Shown in pieces: positions 9,265 to 17,181 of a DNA stretch of 64,000 nucleotides. The translations under genes were made by a program, and so were the position numbers. The DNA lies in assembly GCA_031414415.1 (NCBI GenBank), contig JANNVK010000134.1, positions 31,850-95,849 on the forward strand, in the 5' to 3' direction. Position 1 is the stretch's first letter, and every line of letters starts with the position of its first letter. Below the pieces are notes generated by a model. It was not told where the DNA came from and ran no database searches. It was given only the letters and a program-made list of their open reading frames with translations. This stretch comes from JANNVK01 sp031414415. Lineage in GTDB: Bacteria > Acidobacteriota > Blastocatellia > Pyrinomonadales > Pyrinomonadaceae.

Positions 9265-12200
9265 ATGAAAAATTTCTTAACCGCAATTTGTCTATGTTTT
9301 TTTCTTTCAGTTTTGGGTTTATTTTTTCTTTTACCTTCGACAAAAGCTGAAGAAAATGTTCTCGAAAACTTACTAAACTTGCCATCGCCGCCGCCGCCAA
9401 ATCCGATGGTTGAAATGCGTTCGAAAGGTCGCAATGCTAATTTCTATACCTCAAACAATCCGCCAGGAGATGATGCCTCGCCGCAAGATTTGAATGATTT
9501 TTGGATGTCGCAAAACGGTCGTGATGAAAGATTTACATATAAATTAAAACCGAGCGAAAAAACAGTCGAGAAACTTAAATCTGAAATCGAAAAAAATCCC
9601 GAAAAACTTTCTTCGTTAATCAATAATTTACCTGATGATTCAGGCACGGTAGATTTTGTAAAACGGCTTTACGAGAAAGAACTCGCGGAAGACAAATACG
9701 GAATTGACTGGCAGGTAACAATAAAAACTTGGCTGACATATAACACAAACACCTTTAGCGATCAGCTCGAGGTTACAGCAAAACAGGTTAAAGACGCTGC
9801 TGGTTATGTCACAAATCAATATGAACTTTTGACGCTTGCGAAAGTTGATTGGAACAAAGCACAGCCTATTTTACAAGCACTTTTAAACGATTCGAGCCAG
9901 CCGGTTTCGCAAACTCTCGCTCGTTGGGCATTTTATCAACACGCAATTTCTACTAATTCTACTGGTGATATTGATAAATACCGAAGTGAATTAAAGTCTG
10001 CGGTTGAAGACAAATCGGCATCGGCTGGAGTGAGAGATTTGGCGATGGACGCACTTGTCAGAGTTGGTGATTTTCCGGGCAGAGACGATTGGTATTATTC
10101 GCTTCTAAGCGACGAAACATTGCACGATTTAAAGATCAATGGGCAAACTTATACTGGTTTAACGACACTTTTAAATCAATCGCCATCAGATAAATATTCT
10201 GAAAAAATGATTGAACTGACGAGAAGTTCAAATCAAACTGTCCGAAACGCAGCGGTGCGAAATCTTGCAACTTTAATCGACGAAAATAATATTGAAGTTG
10301 TTCGTGCCTTGCTTCCGTGGCTTGAAGATCGAAAGTGGGCAAAAGAAGTTGTCGGAAATGAAAGACTGCAAATTGTAAACGCTTTGCGGACAATTGTTTT
10401 GCCAGAAAGTGTTCCAGGTTTATTGCAAGTTTTGAATGAAAAACAAACCAATGAAGTTCGTGTTTATCCAAATTCTAATGCGACGAACACAGCTATGAAC
10501 GCAGCAATTGTTGCAGGTGAAATGGCAAATAAAGCGATTGAAATGGCTAATCTTGCTTCGGGAAATGTCGCCGGCGGACGTTTGGAAAGTGTTGATTCTT
10601 ATCCACTTAGAAGTTCGGCAATCTCGGCATTAGAAATTCAAAAAGATCAAAGTGCAGCCGGTCCGTTGCGACTTGTTTTGCCGGAAGTTCAAGATTGGGA
10701 GCGAATGACTGTTATTCGGGCGATGTTGGCTTGTAATGCATTTTCGATTCAAGAACAGGTTGAATCGCTGGAACTGACGGCGAAGGTTATGAGTAAGCAA
10801 AACGAAGCGATGAAAGCCGCAAATGTTGCAACAAACATTTCAGCAAATGTTGGAATCACAACAGGTGCCGTTGCTAATAAAGTTTCAGTTGATGAATCAG
10901 GATTTCCTTATGGAAAGCCATATAATCCTTCGCAAATTCCGCAAATTCTTGGGTTTCAATTGATAAATTGGCAAAATGTTAGTGATGAATTGATTACAGC
11001 GGTGATTAATAGAATTCAAATTATTGAGAAAAAAGAACCAAAAATAGCGGCTACGCTTCGCCAAATAATCAGAAATTGGAATGGAAAAGGAATCAACTCT
11101 TTGCTGCTTCGCGATTTAAAAGGAGGGAAGGCAGACTTGGAAACTATTGTTAAACTTCTGAGTTTGCGTAAAGAACTTCGCGAAAAACAACAAAACGAAA
11201 TTTTTGATATTCGAGGCGGAAGCCCAATCGCACTTGGTATTTCAGCTTGCTTGCTCGGAGATAACTCTGAATATGACACAACTCTCGGAAATGAAAACGT
11301 CGATACAAAAATTGCATTATTAAGTTGTGCGAGACTAATTCGTGCTGATTTACCGGTCTCGAGAGTAGCGGAAAATCTGAAAAGTCCAAATAAACTGCTG
11401 GCTTTGGCGGCTGAAAAGTATCTCGAAAGTGTTGACACACCTGAAGCTCGCGGTTACGTTTTTGCGGCTCATCCAAATGAAGCAAAGATTTTGGGTGCGA
11501 GAATGTCTTTTTCTGATGAAAATTCGGGTTACACCGATTCATTACCGCAATTATTTACGAGTGTAAATGAAGATTTTTATTATCAAGGTTTTGGTGGCGA
11601 GGAATTGGATGAAGTTGAAATACGTTTAAAAAAAGAGGTCAAGGAAAACTCAGAACTTATCGGAGTTTATACTTATGACACCAATTTTGTTCGAATTTAT
11701 CGCGATAAAGCTGTTTTCAGCAAAGAAGAAGATGCAGCGAGGTATCGCGAAAGAACTCTCGAAGCTGATGAATTTAATAATCTGAAATCATTTTTAGCTG
11801 CCGAAAAAGTTGACGAATTACCGCCATTTATTGGTGATTGTGAAAGATATTGTCAGCCGCTAGAACTTTTAATGATTGGTCGCAATGGTGGACGACGAGT
11901 TTTTTTAAGAACTGAGGAGAAGCCAAAATTTTTCGCGGAGCTTGATAAAATTTTCGAAGATATGCGAAAACCTCAAGGAAAGTTGCATTATTGGCTTGAA
12001 AAATATGCAACAGGTTTAGAAGTTTTGTTTGAAGATGAACGTTTGCAAGCTCGCACGCTTTGGAAAAACGGAGCAGATTTGTCAATTTTGGTCGAAGATG
12101 CACCACGACGTAAAGAAATTGACAAAGAAATTGCTAAACAAGAAGAACAAGAAGCATTGAGTTCATCAGCCGAATCAGAAACTGATTACGCAAAAATCGA

Positions 12201-13020
12201 AGAAGCAAATCGTAAACGACGCGAAGCACGCAGTTTTGAGGAATTTTCTTGGCGAAAGTTAGGAAAAGACAACATTCTTGAAATGTCCGCACAGCCAAAT
12301 GAAGTCGAGTTTTTACCGCGAAAAGATGGTTCAGCAATTACATCTGACCAGGAGCAATGGAAAGCTCGAACACCAGGTTTTGAGGTCAGAAGTAGTTTCG
12401 ACGGAATTTATAAAGTCGCACGCGGGCAAACAACCAAATTGCGTGGCGGTGGTTATTATCAACCTTTTGTTTCGCCAAACGGAAAATGGCTGGTTGCTTC
12501 AAAATATGGCGACGATGGGGTTGGATTAGTGAGAATCAATTTGCTGACTAACAAAGAATATAAAGTTGTATTACCGGAATTTCCAACAATAAAAGTTGTT
12601 GCTTTTATTCCATCGGTAAATAAATTTTTAGTTTTAGGTGGATATTATTATGAAGAACACGAAGAACCTGTTGATGAACTCGTAAACGGATCAGCATTTA
12701 TGTTTGATCCGGAAACTGGAATTATTTCGCCGGCGAAAGGCGAAGTTAGACCATTACTTCAACAAACTTTTCGTCCGCTTCAGTCAACCGGAATTTTAGA
12801 TGAATATTGGGCAGCAATTGTTGACGGAGATTCAACTAAAATAGGCAGGTTTAATTCAAAATTAATGACTTTCAAGGCTTTTTTAAATTTACCAAAAATT
12901 AAATTTAACAGCATGGAATTGTTTGTTGAAGAAAAAGAAAATATGGTTTATTTTGTTTACCAAGGACATCTTTTGAGTGTGCCGATAACGAAACCTGTTC
13001 AAAACTTGCCAAGTCGTTAG
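9265..13020 (+). CDS. Large exported HEAT-repeat-like protein, function unknown
   Basis: 1251 residues with a classical signal peptide (hydrophobic core about 5-24, STKA near 29). A proline patch (PSPPPPNP) and a Ser/Asn-rich linker follow. From about residue 100 to 760 the sequence is a series of helical repeats with HEAT-like spacing (for example TVRNAAVRNLATLIDE, VRDLAMDALVRVGDF, LRSSAISALEI). A charged segment rich in Glu and Arg at about 950-1000 resembles a coiled coil. The last 200 residues look like a beta-propeller fragment (YQPFVSPNGKWLVASKYGDD). No catalytic motif was found. It is probably a periplasmic or outer-membrane scaffold. A possible ribosome site (AAGGTG) lies about 13 nt before the ATG. 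Neighbouring genes give no hint of function. Confidence 0.6.
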   Translation: MKNFLTAICLCFFLSVLGLFFLLPSTKAEENVLENLLNLPSPPPPNPMVEMRSKGRNANFYTSNNPPGDDASPQDLNDFWMSQNGRDERFTYKLKPSEKTVEKLKSEIEKNPEKLSSLINNLPDDSGTVDFVKRLYEKELAEDKYGIDWQVTIKTWLTYNTNTFSDQLEVTAKQVKDAAGYVTNQYELLTLAKVDWNKAQPILQALLNDSSQPVSQTLARWAFYQHAISTNSTGDIDKYRSELKSAVEDKSASAGVRDLAMDALVRVGDFPGRDDWYYSLLSDETLHDLKINGQTYTGLTTLLNQSPSDKYSEKMIELTRSSNQTVRNAAVRNLATLIDENNIEVVRALLPWLEDRKWAKEVVGNERLQIVNALRTIVLPESVPGLLQVLNEKQTNEVRVYPNSNATNTAMNAAIVAGEMANKAIEMANLASGNVAGGRLESVDSYPLRSSAISALEIQKDQSAAGPLRLVLPEVQDWERMTVIRAMLACNAFSIQEQVESLELTAKVMSKQNEAMKAANVATNISANVGITTGAVANKVSVDESGFPYGKPYNPSQIPQILGFQLINWQNVSDELITAVINRIQIIEKKEPKIAATLRQIIRNWNGKGINSLLLRDLKGGKADLETIVKLLSLRKELREKQQNEIFDIRGGSPIALGISACLLGDNSEYDTTLGNENVDTKIALLSCARLIRADLPVSRVAENLKSPNKLLALAAEKYLESVDTPEARGYVFAAHPNEAKILGARMSFSDENSGYTDSLPQLFTSVNEDFYYQGFGGEELDEVEIRLKKEVKENSELIGVYTYDTNFVRIYRDKAVFSKEEDAARYRERTLEADEFNNLKSFLAAEKVDELPPFIGDCERYCQPLELLMIGRNGGRRVFLRTEEKPKFFAELDKIFEDMRKPQGKLHYWLEKYATGLEVLFEDERLQARTLWKNGADLSILVEDAPRRKEIDKEIAKQEEQEALSSSAESETDYAKIEEANRKRREARSFEEFSWRKLGKDNILEMSAQPNEVEFLPRKDGSAITSDQEQWKARTPGFEVRSSFDGIYKVARGQTTKLRGGGYYQPFVSPNGKWLVASKYGDDGVGLVRINLLTNKEYKVVLPEFPTIKVVAFIPSVNKFLVLGGYYYEEHEEPVDELVNGSAFMFDPETGIISPAKGEVRPLLQQTFRPLQSTGILDEYWAAIVDGDSTKIGRFNSKLMTFKAFLNLPKIKFNSMELFVEEKENMVYFVYQGHLLSVPITKPVQNLPSR

Positions 13021-13084
13021 AAAAGGTGTTTAATGTTAGTTTGCTCTTTGGGCAATAAAATAGACAATTGGAGTAGAAAGTTTA

Positions 13085-13372
13085 ATGGCTCTTATCAACC
13101 TAAATCCGGGTGAATCGATTGAAAATGCGTTGCGACGTTTTAAACGCAAGGTAATGACTGAAGAAATTATCAAAGATTTAAAAAAACACGCACATTATCT
13201 TCCGCCAGGACAAAAAGCGAAGTTAAAATCTGCAAACGCACGAAAACGCAATAAAAAGCGTAACCGTATGCGGATGATGAACAACACAGGTGGAAATAAT
13301 CAAAATTCTGCTGGTGGTGGTTTTAACAACAACATGGGCAATACACAAAATAGAGCTCCGCGTCCACAGTAG
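13085..13372 (+). CDS. rpsU: Small ribosomal subunit protein bS21 with a C-terminal tail
   Basis: bS21 is a late-assembling 30S protein near the anti-Shine-Dalgarno site. Residues 1-60 are typical (NPGESIENALRRFKRKV, then KSANARKRNKKRNR). The protein then continues about 30 residues beyond the usual end in a Gly/Asn/Gln-rich tail (NNTGGNNQNSAGGG). GGAG lies 11 nt before the ATG. The gene leads a probable operon with surE (5-nt gap), pcm and a DedA gene. Confidence 0.93.
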   Translation: MALINLNPGESIENALRRFKRKVMTEEIIKDLKKHAHYLPPGQKAKLKSANARKRNKKRNRMRMMNNTGGNNQNSAGGGFNNNMGNTQNRAPRPQ

Positions 13373-13377
13373 TTTTT

Positions 13378-14136
13378 ATGAGTTCCAACAAAATGCGAAT
13401 TTTGATAACAAATGATGATGGTTATCACGCTGATGGTATTTTAGAACTCGAAAAAGCTTTAAAGGAAATTGCAGACGTTTATGTAGTCGCACCTGCTTCA
13501 GAAATGAGCGGTGCGTCTCATAGTTTAACGCTCTCGAGACCTTTGCGGATTCGGCAAATTGACGAGCGTCATTGGACTGTCGATGGAACTCCAACTGACT
13601 GTGTTGTCTTAGCTTTAACGAAAATTTTAACCAACGAAAATCGTCCGCACATTTGTGTTTCAGGTATCAACCACGGAGCGAATTTGGGTGAAGACGTAAC
13701 ATATTCTGGAACCGTAGCCGGTGCATTAGAATCAACAATTCTAGGTGTTCCGGCTCTTGCTTTTAGTCTTCTTGGGAGAGAAGATTTTGATTTTAAAGCT
13801 GCCGCTCAAGTCGCGAAAGATATGGCATTAAAAGTTTTTGAAGAAGGTTTGCCACCTGCAACTTTGCTCAATGTTAATGTTCCACGCGGCGAAATTAAAG
13901 GAATTAGAGTTGCAAGTCAAGGTTTTAAAAATGCCAAACCTTCAATTGATGAAAAAATTGATCCGCGTGGAAAGCCTTATTATTGGATCGGAGAAGTTCG
14001 CGAAGGTTATCACGAAAACGATGATTCTGATTTTCATGCCGTAAAACACGGATATGTTTCTGTCACTCCAATTCGTGCAGATATGACAAATCATCAAGCA
14101 ATTGAAGGTTTAAAAAATTGGAATAAAAATTTGTGA
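13378..14136 (+). CDS. surE: 5'-nucleotidase SurE
   Basis: SurE is a cytosolic, divalent-metal nucleoside 5'-monophosphatase linked to stationary-phase survival. The metal ligands are visible: NDDG (residues 12-15), SGASHS (44-49) and SGINHGANLGED (95-106). At 252 residues it has the usual length. It begins 5 nt after rpsU; a second ATG five codons in (13393, MRILITNDDG) would fit the family start equally well, and neither has a clear ribosome site. The surE-pcm pairing is conserved in many bacteria and is seen here. Confidence 0.95.
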   Translation: MSSNKMRILITNDDGYHADGILELEKALKEIADVYVVAPASEMSGASHSLTLSRPLRIRQIDERHWTVDGTPTDCVVLALTKILTNENRPHICVSGINHGANLGEDVTYSGTVAGALESTILGVPALAFSLLGREDFDFKAAAQVAKDMALKVFEEGLPPATLLNVNVPRGEIKGIRVASQGFKNAKPSIDEKIDPRGKPYYWIGEVREGYHENDDSDFHAVKHGYVSVTPIRADMTNHQAIEGLKNWNKNL

Positions 14137-14147
14137 GCATTTTTTCA

Positions 14148-14180
14148 GAAATCTGAAATCTGAAATCTGAAATCTGAAAT
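14148..14180 (+). repeat. Heptanucleotide tandem array (TGAAATC)
   Basis: Four to five uninterrupted units of TGAAATC fill most of the 50-nt spacer between surE and pcm and end 6 nt before the pcm start codon. No Shine-Dalgarno sequence is left in the spacer. Confidence 0.85.
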
Positions 14181-14186
14181 AGAAGT

Positions 14187-14831
14187 ATGGATGAATACAC
14201 ATTTCCACGTGAGCGAATGATTGAACGCTTGCGGGAACATTACAAAATCCGCGATGAAAAAGTTTTAGAAGTGATGCGAAATATTCCGCGTCATTTTTTT
14301 GTGCCAACTGCTCTAAAATCACAAACTTACGGTGATAACGCAGTTCCAATTGCTGAAGGACAAACGCTTTCGCAACCTTACATTGTTGCGAGAATGACCG
14401 AATTGCTTGAGCTTTCAGGTAAAGAAAAAGTATTAGAAATTGGTGCTGGCTCGGGTTATCAAACAACCGTTTTATCAAAATTAGCTGGAAGTATTTATGC
14501 GATTGAAAGAATTCCGCAACTTGCAACCGAAGCCCAAGAAAGAATAAAAACACTCGGGTTAAGAAACGTGACATTTCGCTGTAGCGATGGCACAATCGGT
14601 TGGGAAATTTACTCGCCATTTGACGCAATTTTGATTGCCGCCGGAAGTCCTGATATTCCGCAACCGCTAGTTAAACAATTACGAATTGGCGGAAAACTCG
14701 TTATGCCAGTTGGGAAAACACAAGAATTACAAACTTTAGTTCGTGTGACAAAAACTGAAAATGGCACAAAAATAGAAGATTTTGGAGCGTGCAGTTTTGT
14801 TCCTTTAATCGGCGAACATGGCTGGAAATAA
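14187..14831 (+). CDS. pcm: Protein-L-isoaspartate O-methyltransferase
   Basis: Pcm uses S-adenosylmethionine to methylate isoaspartyl residues in damaged proteins and so starts their repair. The methyltransferase motif I is at residues 84-90 (EIGAGSG), preceded by the family region AEGQTLSQPYIVARM (57-70). FDAILIAAGSPDIPQPLVKQL and GGKLVMPVG follow as the post-I motifs. The length of 214 residues is normal. It follows surE in the same probable operon, across the heptamer array, and a DedA gene starts 19 nt after it. Confidence 0.95.
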   Translation: MDEYTFPRERMIERLREHYKIRDEKVLEVMRNIPRHFFVPTALKSQTYGDNAVPIAEGQTLSQPYIVARMTELLELSGKEKVLEIGAGSGYQTTVLSKLAGSIYAIERIPQLATEAQERIKTLGLRNVTFRCSDGTIGWEIYSPFDAILIAAGSPDIPQPLVKQLRIGGKLVMPVGKTQELQTLVRVTKTENGTKIEDFGACSFVPLIGEHGWK

Positions 14832-14850
14832 CATTTAAATTTAAGTTTAT

Positions 14851-15516
14851 ATGGAATCGATTACTGAATTATTACAATATTTAAACCCGAAAGTTTTGAT
14901 TGAAGCGTTGCTCAGCTGGCTTGGCGTTTATGTCTATTTCGGATTATTTTTTATTATTTTTGCCGAAACCGGTTTAGCTGTCGGGTTCTTTTTGCCCGGC
15001 GATTCATTGCTTGTAGTTTCTGGTTTAATGGCAAAAACTTTGCCTGATAAATTAAATATTATCTATATTTTAATCGCGTTTTTTCTCGGCTCTGTCATCG
15101 GCGATTCGACTGGATATTGGACTGGAAGATTGATGGGAAAAACGCTCTTTAATCGCGAAGAATCTTGGATTTTTAAGCCAAGTCGCGTTGAAAAAGCTAA
15201 AACCTTTTTTGAAAAATACGGAGCAAAAACCGTTATTTTAGCTCGGTTTATGCCAATTGTCAGAACATTTGCCCCAATCGTTGTCGGTGCTTCACAAATG
15301 CCTTATCCAAAGTTTTTGATGTTTAGTATTTTAGGTGGTTTTTTGTGGATTTTTGGAATGGTTTTAGCCGGATATTTTCTCGGCGGAGTTGTCGAAAACG
15401 CACTCGGAATTAAACTCGAAAATCATATCGAAAAAGTTGTTGTGGTTGTCGTTTTTCTCTCGCTTTTGCCACCAATAATTGAATACATAAAATCACGAAA
15501 AGAAAAGACAACTTGA
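14851..15516 (+). CDS. DedA-family inner-membrane protein
   Basis: 221 residues with several hydrophobic segments and the DedA (SNARE-associated) signatures: FLPGDSLLVVSG near residues 48-59 and ARFMPIVRTFAPIVVG near 131-146, where the conserved Arg and Pro sit in the re-entrant loop. DedA proteins are proton-coupled membrane proteins; several members carry lipid carriers such as undecaprenyl phosphate or phospholipids across the inner membrane. It is the last gene of the rpsU-surE-pcm group. Confidence 0.9.
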   Translation: MESITELLQYLNPKVLIEALLSWLGVYVYFGLFFIIFAETGLAVGFFLPGDSLLVVSGLMAKTLPDKLNIIYILIAFFLGSVIGDSTGYWTGRLMGKTLFNREESWIFKPSRVEKAKTFFEKYGAKTVILARFMPIVRTFAPIVVGASQMPYPKFLMFSILGGFLWIFGMVLAGYFLGGVVENALGIKLENHIEKVVVVVVFLSLLPPIIEYIKSRKEKTT

Positions 15517-15652
15517 TTTGATTCGAGTTTTATAGTTATTATTCTCCACACCTAAGGCTTCGAAAGGAGTCTTTTCTGATTTAACTGTCAATTTTTTTAA
15601 CGCTCCGTCAGAAATTAAGTTTTCTGATGTTTGGACTTGTCTTGAAGCAATT

Positions 15653-16840
15653 ATGTCACGACTCAATTTTCAACAAACAAAACATCAAGTTGCTCGATCA
15701 AACACTATTCGCGACATAAATCGCCAAATTATTTTAAATTACGTTCGCGAGCAAAAAATTATTTCGCGAGCAGAAATTGCAAAATTGACTGATCTCCAAC
15801 GCTCGACTGTTTCCATTATTGTTGACGATTTAATAAACGAAGGCTTTCTCGAAGAAATTGGTTCAGGTGCTTCAACAGGCGGACGTAAACCGACAATGTT
15901 GCAATTGCAAAAAGGAAAAGCTGCTGTAATTGGAATTGACATTACGCCTACTTACACGAACATCGCCTCGGCTGATCTCGCCGGAAATTACTTGCAAAAA
16001 AAGTCTTTTCTGACAAGTTCTAACATTGATGAAACCTTTGCAAACATTATTTCAAATGTAAAAAAAATAACTGAAAAGTGTGAAAGTAATAATCTTGAAG
16101 TTGGAATCAGCGTTCCTGGTTTGGTTGATGAATTACATAAAAATGTGATTTATGTGCCTTATTTTCAATGGGAAAATTGGAACTTAAGTGAAGATTTTTA
16201 TCGCGAAACAAACCTTAAATCTACTATCGATAACGATGCAAACTCTGTTGCGTTAGCCGAACTTTGGTTTGGGCGACCTGAAATTTATAGTATGAAAAAT
16301 TTCATGACAATTTTGGTTGCCGAAGGAATTGGAACCGGAATTGTTTTTGATGGCAGAGTTTATCGCGGTGAAAATGGTGTCGCGGGTGAATTCGGTCATA
16401 TGATTATCGGAGTTGACAGCGATGTTGAATGTTCTTGCGGAAGTAAAAAATGTTGGGAATCTTTTGCTTCTGATCGGGCGACAATCGCGAGATATAAAAA
16501 ACTTTCTAATGAAAATTCCGTTCGCGAAATGAATGAAATTATGGAACTTTTTGATCAAAAAAATCCTGCGGCTGTTGAAGCAATTAATGAAACGCTCAGA
16601 TATTTGAGTATCGGGGTTTCTAATTTGCTTGTTGGTTTAAGCCCAGAAGCAATTATTATCAGCGGTAAAATTTCTGAACTTTCACCGATAATGGCACAAG
16701 AGTTGCCTTTTATTTTTGAAAGAAGCGTTCGACAAAATATGCCACCTTTGAAGATTATTGCTTCGAGTTTAGGTCGAAACCCGACGCTGATTGGAGCTGT
16801 AAGCCTTGGTCTTGTTAAGAAATTCTCGGCTTCGCTTTAA
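15653..16840 (+). CDS. ROK-family transcriptional repressor (NagC/XylR type)
   Basis: 395 residues. A winged helix-turn-helix covers residues 24-85 (ISRAEIAKLTDLQRSTVSIIVDDL, ending in the wing at STGGRKP), followed by a ROK sugar-kinase-like domain. GIDITPT opens the nucleotide site, GISVPGLVD and GTGIVFDGRVYRGENGVAGEFGHM form the sugar site, and the zinc cluster is His249 with Cys260, 262 and 267. ROK regulators of this build sense a sugar or sugar phosphate and repress transport and catabolic genes. A TonB receptor lies downstream, and a XylR-box-like palindrome between them is the likely operator. The effector cannot be read from sequence. Confidence 0.92.
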   Translation: MSRLNFQQTKHQVARSNTIRDINRQIILNYVREQKIISRAEIAKLTDLQRSTVSIIVDDLINEGFLEEIGSGASTGGRKPTMLQLQKGKAAVIGIDITPTYTNIASADLAGNYLQKKSFLTSSNIDETFANIISNVKKITEKCESNNLEVGISVPGLVDELHKNVIYVPYFQWENWNLSEDFYRETNLKSTIDNDANSVALAELWFGRPEIYSMKNFMTILVAEGIGTGIVFDGRVYRGENGVAGEFGHMIIGVDSDVECSCGSKKCWESFASDRATIARYKKLSNENSVREMNEIMELFDQKNPAAVEAINETLRYLSIGVSNLLVGLSPEAIIISGKISELSPIMAQELPFIFERSVRQNMPPLKIIASSLGRNPTLIGAVSLGLVKKFSASL

Positions 16841-17181
16841 CCTGATCTTTTACTAATATTTATTTCTTTAATGACATTTTACGATGGTTTTGACTTCGAG
16901 ATTAAGTTTTAAACCATTGAAAAGTTCAAGTTTTTGAACTTTTGTTCATTTTTCCGGCAACTATGTTTGTTTATGCAACAAACATAGTTAAATTTTCTAA
17001 CTCAATAATTTAATTTGATTAGAAATGCTAAACAATTTTGGAAATAAAATTTTTTAGAAAAGATATTTTTCGAGAGTCTGACGAAGTAGTAATAAACATT
17101 TGTAATGTTAAAAAGGCATTATTTGTGTATTTCAAATCAAGTTTAGTAACAACAATTTTAGTTACAAGGAGTAAAAATTCT
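16841..17181 (+). promoter_or_regulatory. ROK-to-TonB regulatory spacer
   Basis: This 341-bp spacer holds two perfect inverted repeats. The first (16921-16942, AAAGTTCAA-GTTT-TTGAACTTT, followed by TGTTCATTTTT) may be an AT-rich terminator for the ROK gene. The second (16959-16989) is annotated separately as the probable operator. The receptor's ribosome site, AAGGAG, is at 17166-17171. I could not settle on a promoter. Confidence 0.5.
16959..16989. promoter_or_regulatory. XylR-box-like operator for the ROK regulator
   Basis: A perfect 13-bp inverted repeat, AACTATGTTTGTT / AACAAACATAGTT, with a 5-nt centre (TATGC). The core, GTTTGTTT then two bases then GCAACAAAC, closely resembles the Bacillus XylR operator as I remember it; XylR is also a ROK protein. 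It lies 119 nt past the ROK gene and 192 nt before the TonB receptor start. Confidence 0.65.

Noticed and set aside
17038..17181. Longer N-terminus for TonB receptor copy 2
   Set aside because: The frame is open, but the added residues precede the signal peptide and lack a ribosome site, while AAGGAG lies just before the ATG at 17182.
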